Source of the DNA: Limnohabitans sp. MMS-10A-192
GTDB taxonomy: Bacteria > Pseudomonadota > Gammaproteobacteria > Burkholderiales > Burkholderiaceae_C
Length of the DNA stretch: 64,000 nt
Assembly (NCBI RefSeq): GCF_003063335.1
Contig: NZ_NERX01000002.1
Location: 372,001 to 436,000 of the forward strand
Reading direction: 5' to 3'
The notes under the pieces were generated by a model. It ran no database searches and had not been told where the DNA came from. It saw only the letters and a program-made list of their open reading frames with translations. Below are positions 16,263-25,049 of this stretch, in pieces. Made by a program: the position numbers and the translations under genes. Positions within the stretch are counted from its first letter, which is position 1, and every line of letters starts with the position of its first letter.

Positions 16263-17105
16263 ATGACCTTCCTCGACATGTTGCGCACCGCCGAGCGCCA
16301 AAACGGCTCCATGCTTTGTGTGGGCCTGGACCCTGAGCCCACCAAGTTCCCGGACCGCATCAAGGGCGACTCGAACAAGATTTACGATTTTTGCGCATCC
16401 ATCGTCGATGCCACCGCCGATCTGGTGAACAGCTTCAAGCCCCAAATTGCCTACTTTGCCGCGCACCGCGCCGAAGGCCAGCTGGAGCGTTTGATGGAGC
16501 ACATGCGCCGCGTGGCACCCCATGTGCCGATCATCCTGGACGCCAAGCGCGGTGACATTGGCTCGACCGCCGAGCAATACGCCATCGAAGCGTTCGAGCG
16601 CTACGGCGCCGATGCCGTGACCCTGTCACCCTTCATGGGTTGGGACTCGGTGGCCCCGTACTTGAAGTACCACGGCAAAGGCGCGTTCTTGTTGTGCCGC
16701 ACTTCCAACCCCGGCGGTGACGACCTGCAAAACCAGCGCCTCGCGTCTGTGGAAGGCCAGCCATTGTTGTACGAACACGTCGCCCAATTGGCCCAAGGCC
16801 CTTGGAACCTGAACGGCCAACTCGGTCTGGTGGTCGGTGCGACCTACCCGGCCGAGATCGAGCGCGTGCGCGCATTGGCACCCACCGTGCCCCTGTTGAT
16901 CCCCGGTGTGGGCGCACAAGGCGGCGACGCGGTCGCCACCGTCAAGGCCGGCTGGCGCGCCAACCCCGATGGCTCCAGCGCTGGCCCCATCATCGTCAAC
17001 TCATCGCGTGCGGTGCTCTACGCATCGAGTGGTGATGACTTTGCTGCTGCTGCCCGCAAGGTGGCCATGCAAACACGTGACACGCTGGAAGCGGCCAAGC
17101 GCTGA
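16263..17105 (+). CDS. pyrF: Orotidine 5'-phosphate decarboxylase
   Basis: PyrF turns OMP into UMP, the last step of de novo pyrimidine synthesis. At 280 residues it belongs to the longer type 2 group rather than the 230-240-residue E. coli type. The N-terminal substrate region is [15 protein letters not shown], and the catalytic Asp-Lys motif lies in [17 protein letters not shown] (about residues 90-106). The C-terminal phosphate-binding part reads [12 protein letters not shown] and [13 protein letters not shown]. It stands alone between a repeat-rich gap and a convergent acyl-CoA dehydrogenase gene. Confidence 0.96.
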   Translation: MTFLDMLRTAERQNGSMLCVGLDPEPTKFPDRIKGDSNKIYDFCASIVDATADLVNSFKPQIAYFAAHRAEGQLERLMEHMRRVAPHVPIILDAKRGDIGSTAEQYAIEAFERYGADAVTLSPFMGWDSVAPYLKYHGKGAFLLCRTSNPGGDDLQNQRLASVEGQPLLYEHVAQLAQGPWNLNGQLGLVVGATYPAEIERVRALAPTVPLLIPGVGAQGGDAVATVKAGWRANPDGSSAGPIIVNSSRAVLYASSGDDFAAAARKVAMQTRDTLEAAKR

Positions 17106-17175
17106 AGGCTTTCAGCGCCCGTCGCTTTGGGGTGCTAGGGTGATCTTTCGCAGTCTGCCGCCTTGACCCAGCGCA

Positions 17176-18363
17176 TCACCCCTGCGCTGCCTGCTGCCCC
17201 TTCTGTGCCTTGTAAACCAGCTTGCGCGCCATGCTCCAGCGGTGCACTTCGCTGGGGCCGTCGTACACCCTGAAGGCGCGCATGTCCATGAAGATGCGCA
17301 TGACCGGGGTTTCTGCCGTCATGCCCTGGCCGCCCAGAATTTGCACGCAGCGGTCCACCACGCGCCACTCGGCTTCCGAGCAGGCCACTTTGGCGCGGCT
17401 CGATTCGTAGCCGCCTTTTTGGCCTTGGTCCAGCAGCCAGGCGGTGTGCCAGATGTGCAGGCGGGCGGTGTGCAGGTCGATGTCGTTGTCGGCCAGCATG
17501 AAGCCCACGCCTTCGTGTTCGGCCAGTGGTTTGCCAAAGGCCTGGCGGCGGCTGGCGTAGTCCAGGGCAATGTCATGTGCCCGGCGTGCTTGGCCCAGCC
17601 AGCGCATGCAGTGGGTCAGCCTCGCAGGCGCCAAGCGCACCTGTGCATAGCGAAAGCCTTGGCCCGCTTCGCCCAGCACATCGGTGGCGGGCACGCGCAA
17701 GTTCTCAAAACGCAGAACGCCGTGGCCACCGGTGAAGCAGTTGTCCATCGCGTCCATGCTGCGCTCAAGCTGTATGCCGGGCTTCTCCATGTCGGTCAAA
17801 AACATGGTAGCCGTGCCATCTTCCATGCGTGCCATGACGATGGCGTAATGGGCCCCCTCGGCCCCGGTGATGAACCACTTCACGCCGTTGATCAGGTAAT
17901 CGTCCCCATCGCGCACGGCGGTGGTCATCAGCATGGACGGATCGGCCCCTGCGCCGGGCGCGGGTTCGGTCATGGCAAAGCACGAGCGGGTCAGGCCCGC
18001 CACTTGAGGGCGCAGCCAGCGCTCTTTTTGGGCCGGGGTGGCCACTTCTTCCATGAGGTGGATGTTGCCTTCGTCGGGCGCGTGGATGTTGAGCGCGGTG
18101 GGGCCGAGGTTGGAGTAACCGGCTTCTTCAAACACCACCGCTTTGGCGATGTGGCTCAGACCCAGCCCGCCCATCTCGACCGAGGCGTGGGGCGTGAGCA
18201 AGCCCGCAGCGCGTGCCCGGCCGATCAGCTCTTGGCGCAAGTCCTCTGAGGGGCCGTGCGCGCCATGGCGCGGGTCGCCTTCGAGTGGGATCACTTGCTC
18301 GGCAATAAATCGGCGGGTGCGCTCACGCAGCGCCGCGATCTCTGGGGGGATGTCAAAGTTCAT
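17176..18363 (-). CDS. Acyl-CoA dehydrogenase family protein
   Basis: A 395-residue FAD-dependent acyl-CoA dehydrogenase of the three-domain fold. N-terminal helices run from about 1-130, then the FAD/substrate stretch SCFAMTEPAPGAGADPSMLMTTAVRDGDDYLINGVKWFITGA, and the C-terminal helical domain holds RRQAFGKPLAEHEGVGFMLAD and CVQILGGQGMT. Where many members have a catalytic Glu in YEGT, this protein has YDGPSEVH with Asp368, as in the ACAD10/ACAD11-like group, so its substrate range may differ from plain fatty acyl-CoA. It is divergent from the GST pair, with a 141-bp gap that holds an inverted repeat. No electron-transfer flavoprotein gene is nearby. Confidence 0.92.
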   Translation of the reverse strand: MNFDIPPEIAALRERTRRFIAEQVIPLEGDPRHGAHGPSEDLRQELIGRARAAGLLTPHASVEMGGLGLSHIAKAVVFEEAGYSNLGPTALNIHAPDEGNIHLMEEVATPAQKERWLRPQVAGLTRSCFAMTEPAPGAGADPSMLMTTAVRDGDDYLINGVKWFITGAEGAHYAIVMARMEDGTATMFLTDMEKPGIQLERSMDAMDNCFTGGHGVLRFENLRVPATDVLGEAGQGFRYAQVRLAPARLTHCMRWLGQARRAHDIALDYASRRQAFGKPLAEHEGVGFMLADNDIDLHTARLHIWHTAWLLDQGQKGGYESSRAKVACSEAEWRVVDRCVQILGGQGMTAETPVMRIFMDMRAFRVYDGPSEVHRWSMARKLVYKAQKGQQAAQG

Positions 18364-18416
18364 GGGCTGAGTGTCTTTGAAAAATGGTGCAGCAGTCTGT
18401 CATGTCTCTATTGGAA

Positions 18417-18456
18417 AGGCAGTGACAGTCTCGCGCTGTCCGCCCTGTGACTGCCT
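18417..18456. promoter_or_regulatory. Inverted repeat between divergent promoters (possible operator)
   Basis: The arms aggcagtgacag (18417-18428) and ctgtgactgcct (18445-18456) match as reverse complements at 11 of 12 positions with a 16-bp spacer. They lie midway between the divergent acyl-CoA dehydrogenase and GST genes. The position suits a binding site for a dimeric repressor acting on both, but no regulator gene is adjacent. Confidence 0.35.
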
Positions 18457-18504
18457 GTCATCTGCGCGCCAGCGCCGCCTGCACACGGCTGATAGCCTGC
18501 GCCC

Positions 18505-19215
18505 ATGATTGACCTCTACACCGCCGCCACGCCCAACGGGCACAAAGTCTCCATCGCGCTCGAAGAACTGGCGCTGCCCTACACGCTCAGGGTGCTGGAC
18601 CTGTCCAAGGGCGAGCAAAAGCAGCCAGACTTTTTGGCGATCTGCCCCAATGGCCGCATCCCTGCCATCGTGGACCGCAGTGCCGATGACTTCGCGGTGT
18701 TCGAGTCGGGCGCTTGCCTGATTTACCTGGCAGAAAAAACCGGCCAGCTCATGCCCACGGATGCCAAGGGCCGCTCGCGCGTGCTGCAGTGGCTGATGTT
18801 CCAGATGGGCGGCATCGGGCCGATGATGGGGCAGGCCAATGTGTTCTTTCGCTACTTTCCAGAAAAAATCCAGCCCGCGATTGACCGCTACCAGGGCGAG
18901 AGCAAGCGCCTGTTCACGGTGCTAGACAGCCACCTCAAAGACCACGAATACCTGGCGGGCGATTACTCGATTGCCGACATCGCCAACTGGGCTTGGGTGC
19001 GCACGCACCGCTGGTCGGGTGTTGAAGTGGATGACCTGCCGCACCTCAAGCGCTGGCTTGACGCGATCCGTCAGCGCCCAGCGGTGCTGCGCGGTATCGA
19101 AGCGCCACCGTCGCGCATCAACCTCACCAAAGACGGCGACGAGGCCGCCAAGAAGTTTTCTGAAGAGGCCCGCAAGATGGTCGAGATGGGCCAAGCCAAC
19201 AAGGACAAGCCATGA
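18505..19215 (+). CDS. yfcG: Glutathione transferase, Nu class (YfcG-like disulfide-bond oxidoreductase)
   Basis: A 236-residue GST with the thioredoxin-like N-domain start [21 protein letters not shown]. Thr9 and Asn11 sit exactly where E. coli YfcG has its glutathione-binding pair. Other shared stretches are [24 protein letters not shown] and [17 protein letters not shown], then [12 protein letters not shown] in the helical domain. YfcG-type proteins reduce disulfides with glutathione rather than conjugate electrophiles. The stop codon overlaps the start of a second GST gene by four bases, so the two are co-translated. Confidence 0.9.
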   Translation: MIDLYTAATPNGHKVSIALEELALPYTLRVLDLSKGEQKQPDFLAICPNGRIPAIVDRSADDFAVFESGACLIYLAEKTGQLMPTDAKGRSRVLQWLMFQMGGIGPMMGQANVFFRYFPEKIQPAIDRYQGESKRLFTVLDSHLKDHEYLAGDYSIADIANWAWVRTHRWSGVEVDDLPHLKRWLDAIRQRPAVLRGIEAPPSRINLTKDGDEAAKKFSEEARKMVEMGQANKDKP

Positions 19216-19832
19216 AGCTCTACACCGCCCACCGCGCCCCCAGCCCCCGCCGGGTGCTGATGTTTTTGGTCGAAAAGAACATCACCGGCATCGAGATGGT
19301 CAACATGGACCTGAACGGTGGCGAGCACCGCCAGCCTGAATATTTGGCCAAAAGCCCGCTGGCCAAAGTGCCTGCGCTGGAGCTGGACGACGGCCGTGTG
19401 ATCACCGAGACGCGGGCGATTTGCACCTTGCTGGAAGGCCGCTTTCCTGAGCCCAACCTGATGGGTGTTGACGGCGACGAGCGCGGCTTCATCGAGATGG
19501 CCGATCGGCAGGTGGAGTTGTATTTGCTGGGCGGCATTGCCAACGCGATCCGCCACAGCCACCCGGGCTTGGCGGCCTTAGAGAAGCCGCAGTTCCCTGA
19601 GTTCGGCCGTTCACAGGCCGAGAAGGTGCGAGACGTAGCACGGGGTTTTGACCAACGTCTGCAAAGCCAGGCTTTCATCGCGGGCGAGCGCTTCACGATT
19701 ACCGACATCACCGCGTTTTGCGCGCTGGAGTTTGCACGCGGCCTGATGAAGTTCGTGCCCGGTGACGAGGGCATGCACGCCTTGCAGGCCTGGCGCGATC
19801 GCATGAACGATCGGCCAAGCGCCAAGGTTTGA
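19212..19832 (+). CDS. Glutathione S-transferase family protein
   Basis: A 206-residue GST. The N-domain reads [24 protein letters not shown], continues through [29 protein letters not shown] with the cis-Pro and glutathione gamma-Glu-binding ET motif, and the helical C-domain has [22 protein letters not shown]. It is only distantly similar to the GST encoded just upstream, so the pair is not a recent duplication. A Ser in the APSPRR loop is the likely glutathione-activating residue. The substrate is unknown. A 647-bp repeat-filled gap follows the stop. Confidence 0.9.
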   Translation: MKLYTAHRAPSPRRVLMFLVEKNITGIEMVNMDLNGGEHRQPEYLAKSPLAKVPALELDDGRVITETRAICTLLEGRFPEPNLMGVDGDERGFIEMADRQVELYLLGGIANAIRHSHPGLAALEKPQFPEFGRSQAEKVRDVARGFDQRLQSQAFIAGERFTITDITAFCALEFARGLMKFVPGDEGMHALQAWRDRMNDRPSAKV

Positions 19833-19842
19833 GGCAATGATG

Positions 19843-20441
19843 TCACCCCGCATTCCCCATCTGTCACCTCGCGTTCCTCATCTGTCACCCAGCGTTCCCC
19901 ATCTGTCACCCCGGACTTGATCCGGGGTCCATGCCTGCTCAACCATGGATGCCGGATCAAGTCCGGCATGACAAAGTCAAGGGCAAGTCTCGTGAACGAT
20001 GGATGCCGGATCAGGTCCGGCATGACAAAGCCAGGGGCAGGTCATGCGTCACACCGCACGTCCCCATTTGTCACCTAGCATTCCCAATCTCTCACTCCGC
20101 GTTCCCCATCTGTCACCCCGGACTTGATCCGGGGTCCATGCCTGCTCAACCATGGATGCCGGATCAAGTCCGGCATGACAAAGCCAAGGGCAAGTCTCGT
20201 GAACGATAGATACCGGATCAGGCCCGGCATGACAAAGCCAGGGGCAGGTCATGCGTCACACCGCACGTCCCCATTTGTCACCCAGCATTCCCTATCTCTC
20301 ACTCCGCGTTCCCCATCTGTCACCCCGGACTTGATCCGGGGTCCATGTCTGTTCAACCATGGATGCCGGATCAAGTCCGGCATGACAAAGCCAAGGGCAG
20401 GTCTCGTGAACGATGGATACCGGATCAGGCCCGGCATGACA
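19843..20441. repeat. Tandem array of palindromic repeats (207-bp period)
   Basis: This array occupies nearly all of the 647-bp gap between the GST and acyl-CoA ligase genes. A short array of about 21-bp units (tgtcacc...gttccccatc) leads in. A 207-bp unit then begins at 19901, 20108 and, as a partial copy, 20315, with only a few differences between copies. Each unit holds the hairpins ccccggacttgatccgggg and atgccggatcaagtccgg, joined by a tccatg...catgga inverted repeat, and a third hairpin ccggatcaggtccgg. Reading frames through it are by-products of the repeats, and no gene was seen. Confidence 0.93.
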
Positions 20442-20479
20442 AGTGGGTAGGCTGGGCGCTGTTTCCGGCAGGCGGAGGT

Positions 20480-22099
20480 TCAGCTGAACACGCCGCCGTA
20501 TTCCTTGCGCAGGTCGTTCTTTTGAACCTTGCCGGTGCCGCCCACGGGCAGTGATTCGAGGAAGACCACATCGTCGGGCACCCACCACTTGGCGACCTTG
20601 GTGGCCAGGAAGTCGAGGATCTCCTGCTTCTCAAGCGTTTGGCCGGGTTTGCGCACGATGAACAGCAGCGGACGCTCGTCCCACTTGGGGTGCTTGACGC
20701 CAATGACGGCGGCCATGGCCACAGCGGGGTGGCCGATGGCGGCGTTTTCCAGATCGATCGAGCTGATCCATTCGCCGCCGGTTTTGATCACGTCCTTGGT
20801 GCGGTCACGGATCTGCATGGTGCCGTGTGCGTCGATGGTGGCGATGTCGCCTGTGGGGAACCAGCCGTCGACCAGTGCGGTCTTCTCGGCTTTGTAGTAG
20901 CGCTCCACGATCCATTGGCCGCGCACCATCAGCTCGCCTTGTGAGGTGCCGTCGCGTGGCAAGGTGACGCCGTTTTCATCGACGATCTTGATCTCGATGC
21001 CCGAGACGGTTTTGCCTTGCTTGGCCACGACGGCGTGTTGCTCGGCAGCGGGGCGCAGGCGGTCGGCGCGGCTCAGGTTGCTCATGGTGGCCACAGCGGT
21101 GGTCTCTGTCATGCCCCAGCCATGGCGCACTTCCACGCCGTAGTTGTCCATGAACTTGGCGATCAGCGCCATGGGCATGGCCGAGCCACCCACGCAGGTG
21201 CGCTTCATGTGGGCAAAGCGCAAGTTGTTTTGTTCGACGTGCTGGATCAGGCCCATCCAGATGGTGGGCACGCCCGCGCTGATGGTGACCTGCTCGGTGT
21301 CCATCAATTCAAACAGGCTGGGGCCGTCGAGTTTGGGGCCGGGCAAGACCAGTTTGGTGCCCGCCACCAGCGCGGCATAGGGGATGCACCAGGCGTTGAT
21401 GTGGAACATGGGCACCACGGGCAAGATGGTCTCTTGCGTGGACAGGCCCAGCACGTCGGGCAGGCAGGCCATGGTCGCATTCATCACGATGGCGCGGTGC
21501 GTGTACAGCACGCCCTTGGGGTTGCCGGTCGTGCCCGAGGTGTAGCACAGCGCAGCGCCTGTTTGGTCGTCCAGTTCGGGCCAGTCAAAGCTGTCGCTGT
21601 GGGCAGTGATCAGGCCTTCGTAATTCATCACGCTCACACCGTCGATGGCGGGCGTGTTGGCCGCATCGGCCAGGCACACCCAGGCGCGCACCTTGGGGCA
21701 ATGCGCGGCAATGCCTTTGACCAGCGGCGCAAAGGTGGCGTCAAACAGCACCACTTCGTCTTCGGCATGGTTGATCACATAGATCAGCTGCTGTGGGTGC
21801 AGGCGCGGGTTGCAGGTGTGCATGACCATGCCGCTGCCCGAGACGGCGTAATACGTTTCCAGGTGGCGGTGGTTGTTCCAGGCGATCGAGCCGACCGCAC
21901 TGCCCACCTTGAGGCCCATGTGTGCCAACGCGTTGGCCAGCTGGCGCGAGCGTTTGGCGGTCTCGGCATAGGTGGTGCGGTGCAGTGGTCCGTGCGTCTC
22001 GCGCGAGACGATTTCCTGGTCGCCGAACTGCGCAGCACCGTGTTCGAGGATTCCCGAAATGAGCAGTGGGCGGTTCATCATGAGGCCGGATGTGGACAT
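20480..22099 (-). CDS. Acyl-CoA ligase (medium/long-chain, AMP-binding)
   Basis: A 539-residue ANL-family enzyme that activates a carboxylic acid to its CoA thioester through an acyl-AMP. The P-loop-like motif is [22 protein letters not shown] (about residues 185-205), the A5 motif [10 protein letters not shown], the A7 motif [13 protein letters not shown], and the C-terminal lysine region [16 protein letters not shown]. The overall look ([27 protein letters not shown]) resembles AlkK-type medium-chain ligases. A GGAGA ribosome site supports the start. The 28-bp gap to the upstream serine hydrolase suggests a two-gene unit. The acid used is not readable from the sequence. Confidence 0.9.
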   Translation of the reverse strand: MSTSGLMMNRPLLISGILEHGAAQFGDQEIVSRETHGPLHRTTYAETAKRSRQLANALAHMGLKVGSAVGSIAWNNHRHLETYYAVSGSGMVMHTCNPRLHPQQLIYVINHAEDEVVLFDATFAPLVKGIAAHCPKVRAWVCLADAANTPAIDGVSVMNYEGLITAHSDSFDWPELDDQTGAALCYTSGTTGNPKGVLYTHRAIVMNATMACLPDVLGLSTQETILPVVPMFHINAWCIPYAALVAGTKLVLPGPKLDGPSLFELMDTEQVTISAGVPTIWMGLIQHVEQNNLRFAHMKRTCVGGSAMPMALIAKFMDNYGVEVRHGWGMTETTAVATMSNLSRADRLRPAAEQHAVVAKQGKTVSGIEIKIVDENGVTLPRDGTSQGELMVRGQWIVERYYKAEKTALVDGWFPTGDIATIDAHGTMQIRDRTKDVIKTGGEWISSIDLENAAIGHPAVAMAAVIGVKHPKWDERPLLFIVRKPGQTLEKQEILDFLATKVAKWWVPDDVVFLESLPVGGTGKVQKNDLRKEYGGVFS

Positions 22100-22127
22100 G
22101 TCAAAAGTCTCCAGTGTTTTGAATTTT

Positions 22128-23303
22128 TTACAGCAGCGCCGCGTACACCAGGTCGCGGAACAAGGGGCGATAGTAGTCCCTTTGGTTGGGTGCCTGGACC
22201 ATCAGCATGGCGTACATGTCGAGCGCCGGGTCCACAAAAAATGTGGTGCCTGCAATCCCGCCCCAGTAATAAAGCCCCACCGAGCCGGGCACAGGCGACA
22301 AGCCCAAATGGGTGCGCACCGCAAAGCCGAGGCCGAAGCCGTGGCCCGGTGGCAGCAAGGTGCCGTCGGACGGCATGCCGCCGAGGTGGTCGGCGGTCAT
22401 GAAGTCCACCGTGTGGGGGCCGAGCAGGCGCACGCCATCCAATTCCCCTTGGTTGCGCAGGCACTGCAAAAAGCGGGTGTAGTCCATGGCGGTGGACATC
22501 AAGCCACCGCCACCGCCCTCCATCGCGGGCACCTGGCGAGGTTCGAGCACCTTCATCGGCACACCGCCATCGGGGTCGTGCGCAAAGGGCTCGGCAATGC
22601 GGTGCTGCTGCTCGGGCGGCACGGCAAAACCCGTGTCCACCATGCCCAGTGGCCCAAAGATTTCGGCTTGCAAAAATGCGCCCAGGCTTTGCCCACTGAC
22701 CACCTCCACCAGCCGCCCCAGCACATCGGTGGCGCGGCTGTAGGCCCATACGGTGCCGGGCTGGAACTGCAGCGGCACAGCGGCCAGCGTTTGCGAAAAC
22801 TCTGCATTGGTGCGTTCGCGTGAGGCGATCTTCACCGCGCCGTATTGGCGCTGCACGGCCGAGTCGCCCAAGAATTCATACGTCAGCCCCGCCGTGTGGC
22901 GCAGCAGGTCTTGCACCGTGGCTTCTTGCCGGACCGGCTCCAGGCCATTGGCTGTGGCCACCTGCTGGTTCGCGTACTCGGGCAACCAGCGGCTGACCGG
23001 GTCGCTCAAGAGCAACTGCCCGCGCTCGACCAACATCATCACCGCCACCGACACGACCGGCTTGGTCATCGAATAAATGCGGAAGATGCTGTCGGTTTTC
23101 ATCGGCGCGCCCGTGCCGGGGTCTTGCTGGCCCACGGCTTCAAACAAGCCAATTTGGCCGCGCCGGGCAATCATGGCCACCGCGCCCGGCAGTCGGCCGC
23201 TGGCCACTTCGCGGCGCAGCACGTCCATCAGGCGCTGTGTGCGCTCGGGGCACAGGCCCACATCGGTGGGTTGGGCATGGGACAAAGCTTTGTGTGCAGT
23301 CAT
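22128..23303 (-). CDS. Serine hydrolase, beta-lactamase/family VIII esterase type
   Basis: A 391-residue protein of the class C beta-lactamase fold. The nucleophile motif SMTK lies in FRIYSMTKPVVSVAVMMLVERGQL and the second motif is the Tyr of WAYSRATDVLGRLVEVVSGQ. The C-terminal part reads GFGLGFAVRTHL and YYWGGIAGTTFFVDPALDMY, as in EstB-like esterases. There is no signal peptide with this start, so it is probably cytoplasmic and an esterase rather than a lactamase. An ATG 48 bp upstream is in frame, but this start has a GGAG site. It is divergent from a MerR/thioesterase pair and precedes the acyl-CoA ligase, a context that suggests ester or acyl metabolism. Confidence 0.88.
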   Translation of the reverse strand: MTAHKALSHAQPTDVGLCPERTQRLMDVLRREVASGRLPGAVAMIARRGQIGLFEAVGQQDPGTGAPMKTDSIFRIYSMTKPVVSVAVMMLVERGQLLLSDPVSRWLPEYANQQVATANGLEPVRQEATVQDLLRHTAGLTYEFLGDSAVQRQYGAVKIASRERTNAEFSQTLAAVPLQFQPGTVWAYSRATDVLGRLVEVVSGQSLGAFLQAEIFGPLGMVDTGFAVPPEQQHRIAEPFAHDPDGGVPMKVLEPRQVPAMEGGGGGLMSTAMDYTRFLQCLRNQGELDGVRLLGPHTVDFMTADHLGGMPSDGTLLPPGHGFGLGFAVRTHLGLSPVPGSVGLYYWGGIAGTTFFVDPALDMYAMLMVQAPNQRDYYRPLFRDLVYAALL

Positions 23304-23414
23304 CGGGGGGGCTCCGGTTGAAGGGTGTTTTGTACACCAGCCTTGGGGCATGGGGTATCACCTGCGGCGCAGCGGTCGCTTTGGCTTGTCGCCCATGCGT
23401 CAAAGGCCATAACC

Positions 23415-23441
23415 CTCGCGCAGTGCGAGCGTTGCTAGACT
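23415..23441 (+). promoter_or_regulatory. Palindrome and -10-like box before the merR gene
   Basis: A palindrome ctcgc-gcagt-gcgag (23415-23429) is followed by TAGACT (23436-23441), a fair -10 box that ends only six bases before the ATG of the MerR gene. No ribosome site lies between, so the transcript may start at or near the ATG. The palindrome could be the regulator's own operator. No clear -35 box was found. Confidence 0.35.
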
Positions 23442-23447
23442 GAATCT

Positions 23448-23807
23448 ATGCGCATTTCAGAACTCTCTGCCAAGACCCGTGTGTCGGTACACCGCTTGCG
23501 GCGGTACGAGGCCGACGGCCTCATAGAAAGCCAGCGATTGCCCAACGGCTACCGCGAGTACGACGAGAAAACCGTCAAGCACGTCATCTTCATCGCCATG
23601 TCGCGGGAGATGGGTTTCTCGCTGCCCTTGATTGCCGAGTATTTGCCGCGCTTCAAAACGGGCAAGTTGTCGCCCCAGGAAATGATCGGAGCCATCCACC
23701 AGCGTGTGGCCGACATCGACAAAGTCATTGCTGAACACAAAGCACTTCGCAAGAAGCTGATCGACCACATCGGCTGGTTTGAAACCAAGCAAAGGAAATC
23801 GAAATGA
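23448..23807 (+). CDS. MerR-family transcriptional regulator
   Basis: A 119-residue regulator with the N-terminal MerR winged helix: MRISELSAKTRVSVHRLRRYEADGLIESQRLPNGYREYDE, then VKHVIFIAMSREMGFSLPLIAEYL and a C-terminal dimerising helix with FKTGKLSPQEMIGAIHQRVADIDKVIAEHKALRKKLIDHI. It has no cysteine pattern for a metal, so it more likely senses an organic ligand or acts without one. The stop overlaps the thioesterase start by four bases, and it faces away from the hydrolase/acyl-CoA ligase pair, so these four genes could form its regulon. That is inference from position. Confidence 0.9.
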   Translation: MRISELSAKTRVSVHRLRRYEADGLIESQRLPNGYREYDEKTVKHVIFIAMSREMGFSLPLIAEYLPRFKTGKLSPQEMIGAIHQRVADIDKVIAEHKALRKKLIDHIGWFETKQRKSK

Positions 23808-24211
23808 GCCCACTGGACATGCTCAAAAAAATCAACGCCATGGCCGAGTTCAACCGCTGGTGCGGCATTGAGGTGACGGTGGCCGAACCCGGCTTTGTGG
23901 AAATCCAGATGCCCTGGCGTCCAGAGGTGGGGCAGTATTCAGGCTACTTGCATGCGGGTTTGATCGGCACACTCATTGACACCGCCTGCGGATTTGCAGC
24001 TGGCACCGTGGCGGGGCCGAATTTGTTGGCCGCCAACTTTTCGGTCAACTGCCTGCGTCCTGCCGTGGGTCAAAAGTTCATTGCCCGTGCGCGGGTGGTT
24101 AAACCCGGCAAAGCACAGGTGTTCACCAGCTGTGATTTGTTTGCAGTGGATGCCGAAGGCGAAAAGCTGGTGGCCAACGGTCAGACTTTGCTGACGGTGA
24201 TCGCCGCGTAA
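23804..24211 (+). CDS. PaaI-family hotdog thioesterase
   Basis: A 135-residue hotdog-fold protein of the PaaI thioesterase family, which hydrolyses acyl- or aryl-CoA. It shows FNRWCGIEVTVAEPGFVEIQMPWRPEVGQYSGYLHAGLIGTLIDTACGFAA, with the conserved Gly-x-x-Hx-G helix start where the catalytic acid/base lies, and NLLAANFSVNCLRPAVGQKFIARARVVKPGKAQVFTSCDLFA. It overlaps the MerR gene by four bases. With an acyl-CoA ligase nearby, a role in recycling CoA from unwanted acyl-CoA is plausible but not shown. Confidence 0.88.
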   Translation: MSPLDMLKKINAMAEFNRWCGIEVTVAEPGFVEIQMPWRPEVGQYSGYLHAGLIGTLIDTACGFAAGTVAGPNLLAANFSVNCLRPAVGQKFIARARVVKPGKAQVFTSCDLFAVDAEGEKLVANGQTLLTVIAA

Positions 24212-24235
24212 CCGGTTCAGCGCGGCAAAGGCCTA

Positions 24236-24850
24236 TCAGTGAGCGCGCGCCCAAAGCGCCTGCCCCCGCTGCGCTTTGCTTGCATCGCTGGGTACAAGCA
24301 TCACCGGACCTTGCGGGGTTTGGCGCAGCACATCGGCCAGGGCCATCAGCGCCGATTCCGGGCCGCTGAGCAGTTCAAGCTCCAACTCCAAAATGGGTTC
24401 GCTCAGATCGGTTCCGGGCACATGGATGCGGCCTTGGTCCAGCGCCACTTCGATCTGCGTACCACCGTGGGCGATCACCCAGCGCTGGCGTTCAAAGTCG
24501 GTGCAGAACATGGCTTGCAGTCGGGGGCGCAAGGCCATCAGCGTTTGACTGAGCGCGGCGTCATCCACCAGCTGATCGAACTGCAATGCGCCAGGGGTGG
24601 TCGGGCCTTCCCATTCCTGGCGGCGTGACAAGCCGCCTGTGCTTTGGCCAGCGGTCTTGATGGTCAGCAGCCATTGATCACCCGACAGCCGCTCGCGCAC
24701 CGCCATGCGGGCTTGCTGCAGGGTCAATTCAGGCGTGTCGAAATAGGTGTTGAGCAGGCGGTGTGTGTGCACGCCTGTGGCCAGCAGGGGGTGTGCCAGC
24801 AGCAGTGGTAAGTCGGCTGCGTTCAGGCTGAGTTTGAGTTCGGTTTCCAT
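24236..24850 (-). CDS. CYTH-domain protein (putative triphosphatase)
   Basis: A 204-residue CYTH protein starting METELKLSL, which is the ExExK signature (Glu2, Glu4, Lys6). Further basic and acidic strands of the tunnel fold are RLLNTYFDTPELTLQQARMAVRERL, QWLLTIKTAG, TDFERQRWVIAHGGTQIEVALDQGRI and ILELELELLSG. Family members hydrolyse inorganic triphosphate or related tunnel substrates. The usual C-terminal CHAD domain of YgiF-type proteins is missing, so this is a CYTH-only form. It is convergent with the thioesterase gene (24 bp gap) and divergent from the next gene. Confidence 0.88.
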   Translation of the reverse strand: METELKLSLNAADLPLLLAHPLLATGVHTHRLLNTYFDTPELTLQQARMAVRERLSGDQWLLTIKTAGQSTGGLSRRQEWEGPTTPGALQFDQLVDDAALSQTLMALRPRLQAMFCTDFERQRWVIAHGGTQIEVALDQGRIHVPGTDLSEPILELELELLSGPESALMALADVLRQTPQGPVMLVPSDASKAQRGQALWARAH

Positions 24851-25049
24851 GGTGTTTTGGCGAAGGATGTGGCGCTATTTTCCGGCGAAAAATGCAGCAA
24901 GGATGAACAGCGCTCTCGGCTTGGGCGCAACGATTGTGCGCCGACAACCGCCACATTTTGAGGGTTTGAGGCCCATGCCATACTGGGTTTTGGGGATCGG
25001 TTGCGGTTTGGCCGTTGCCAGTCCTTTGCCCATTTGAAAGGAACATGTC

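Noticed and set aside
19843-20441. CRISPR array
   Set aside because: The units are 207 bp with internal palindromes and no unique spacers of constant length, and no cas gene is near.
19931-20450. Short open frames in the 207-bp array (repeated MPDQVRHDK-like peptides)
   Set aside because: They are produced by translating the palindromic DNA repeats; there is no ribosome site and both strands give similar peptides.
22128-23303. Class C beta-lactamase conferring resistance
   Set aside because: There is an SxxK motif but no signal peptide, and the second motif is YSR as in family VIII esterases.
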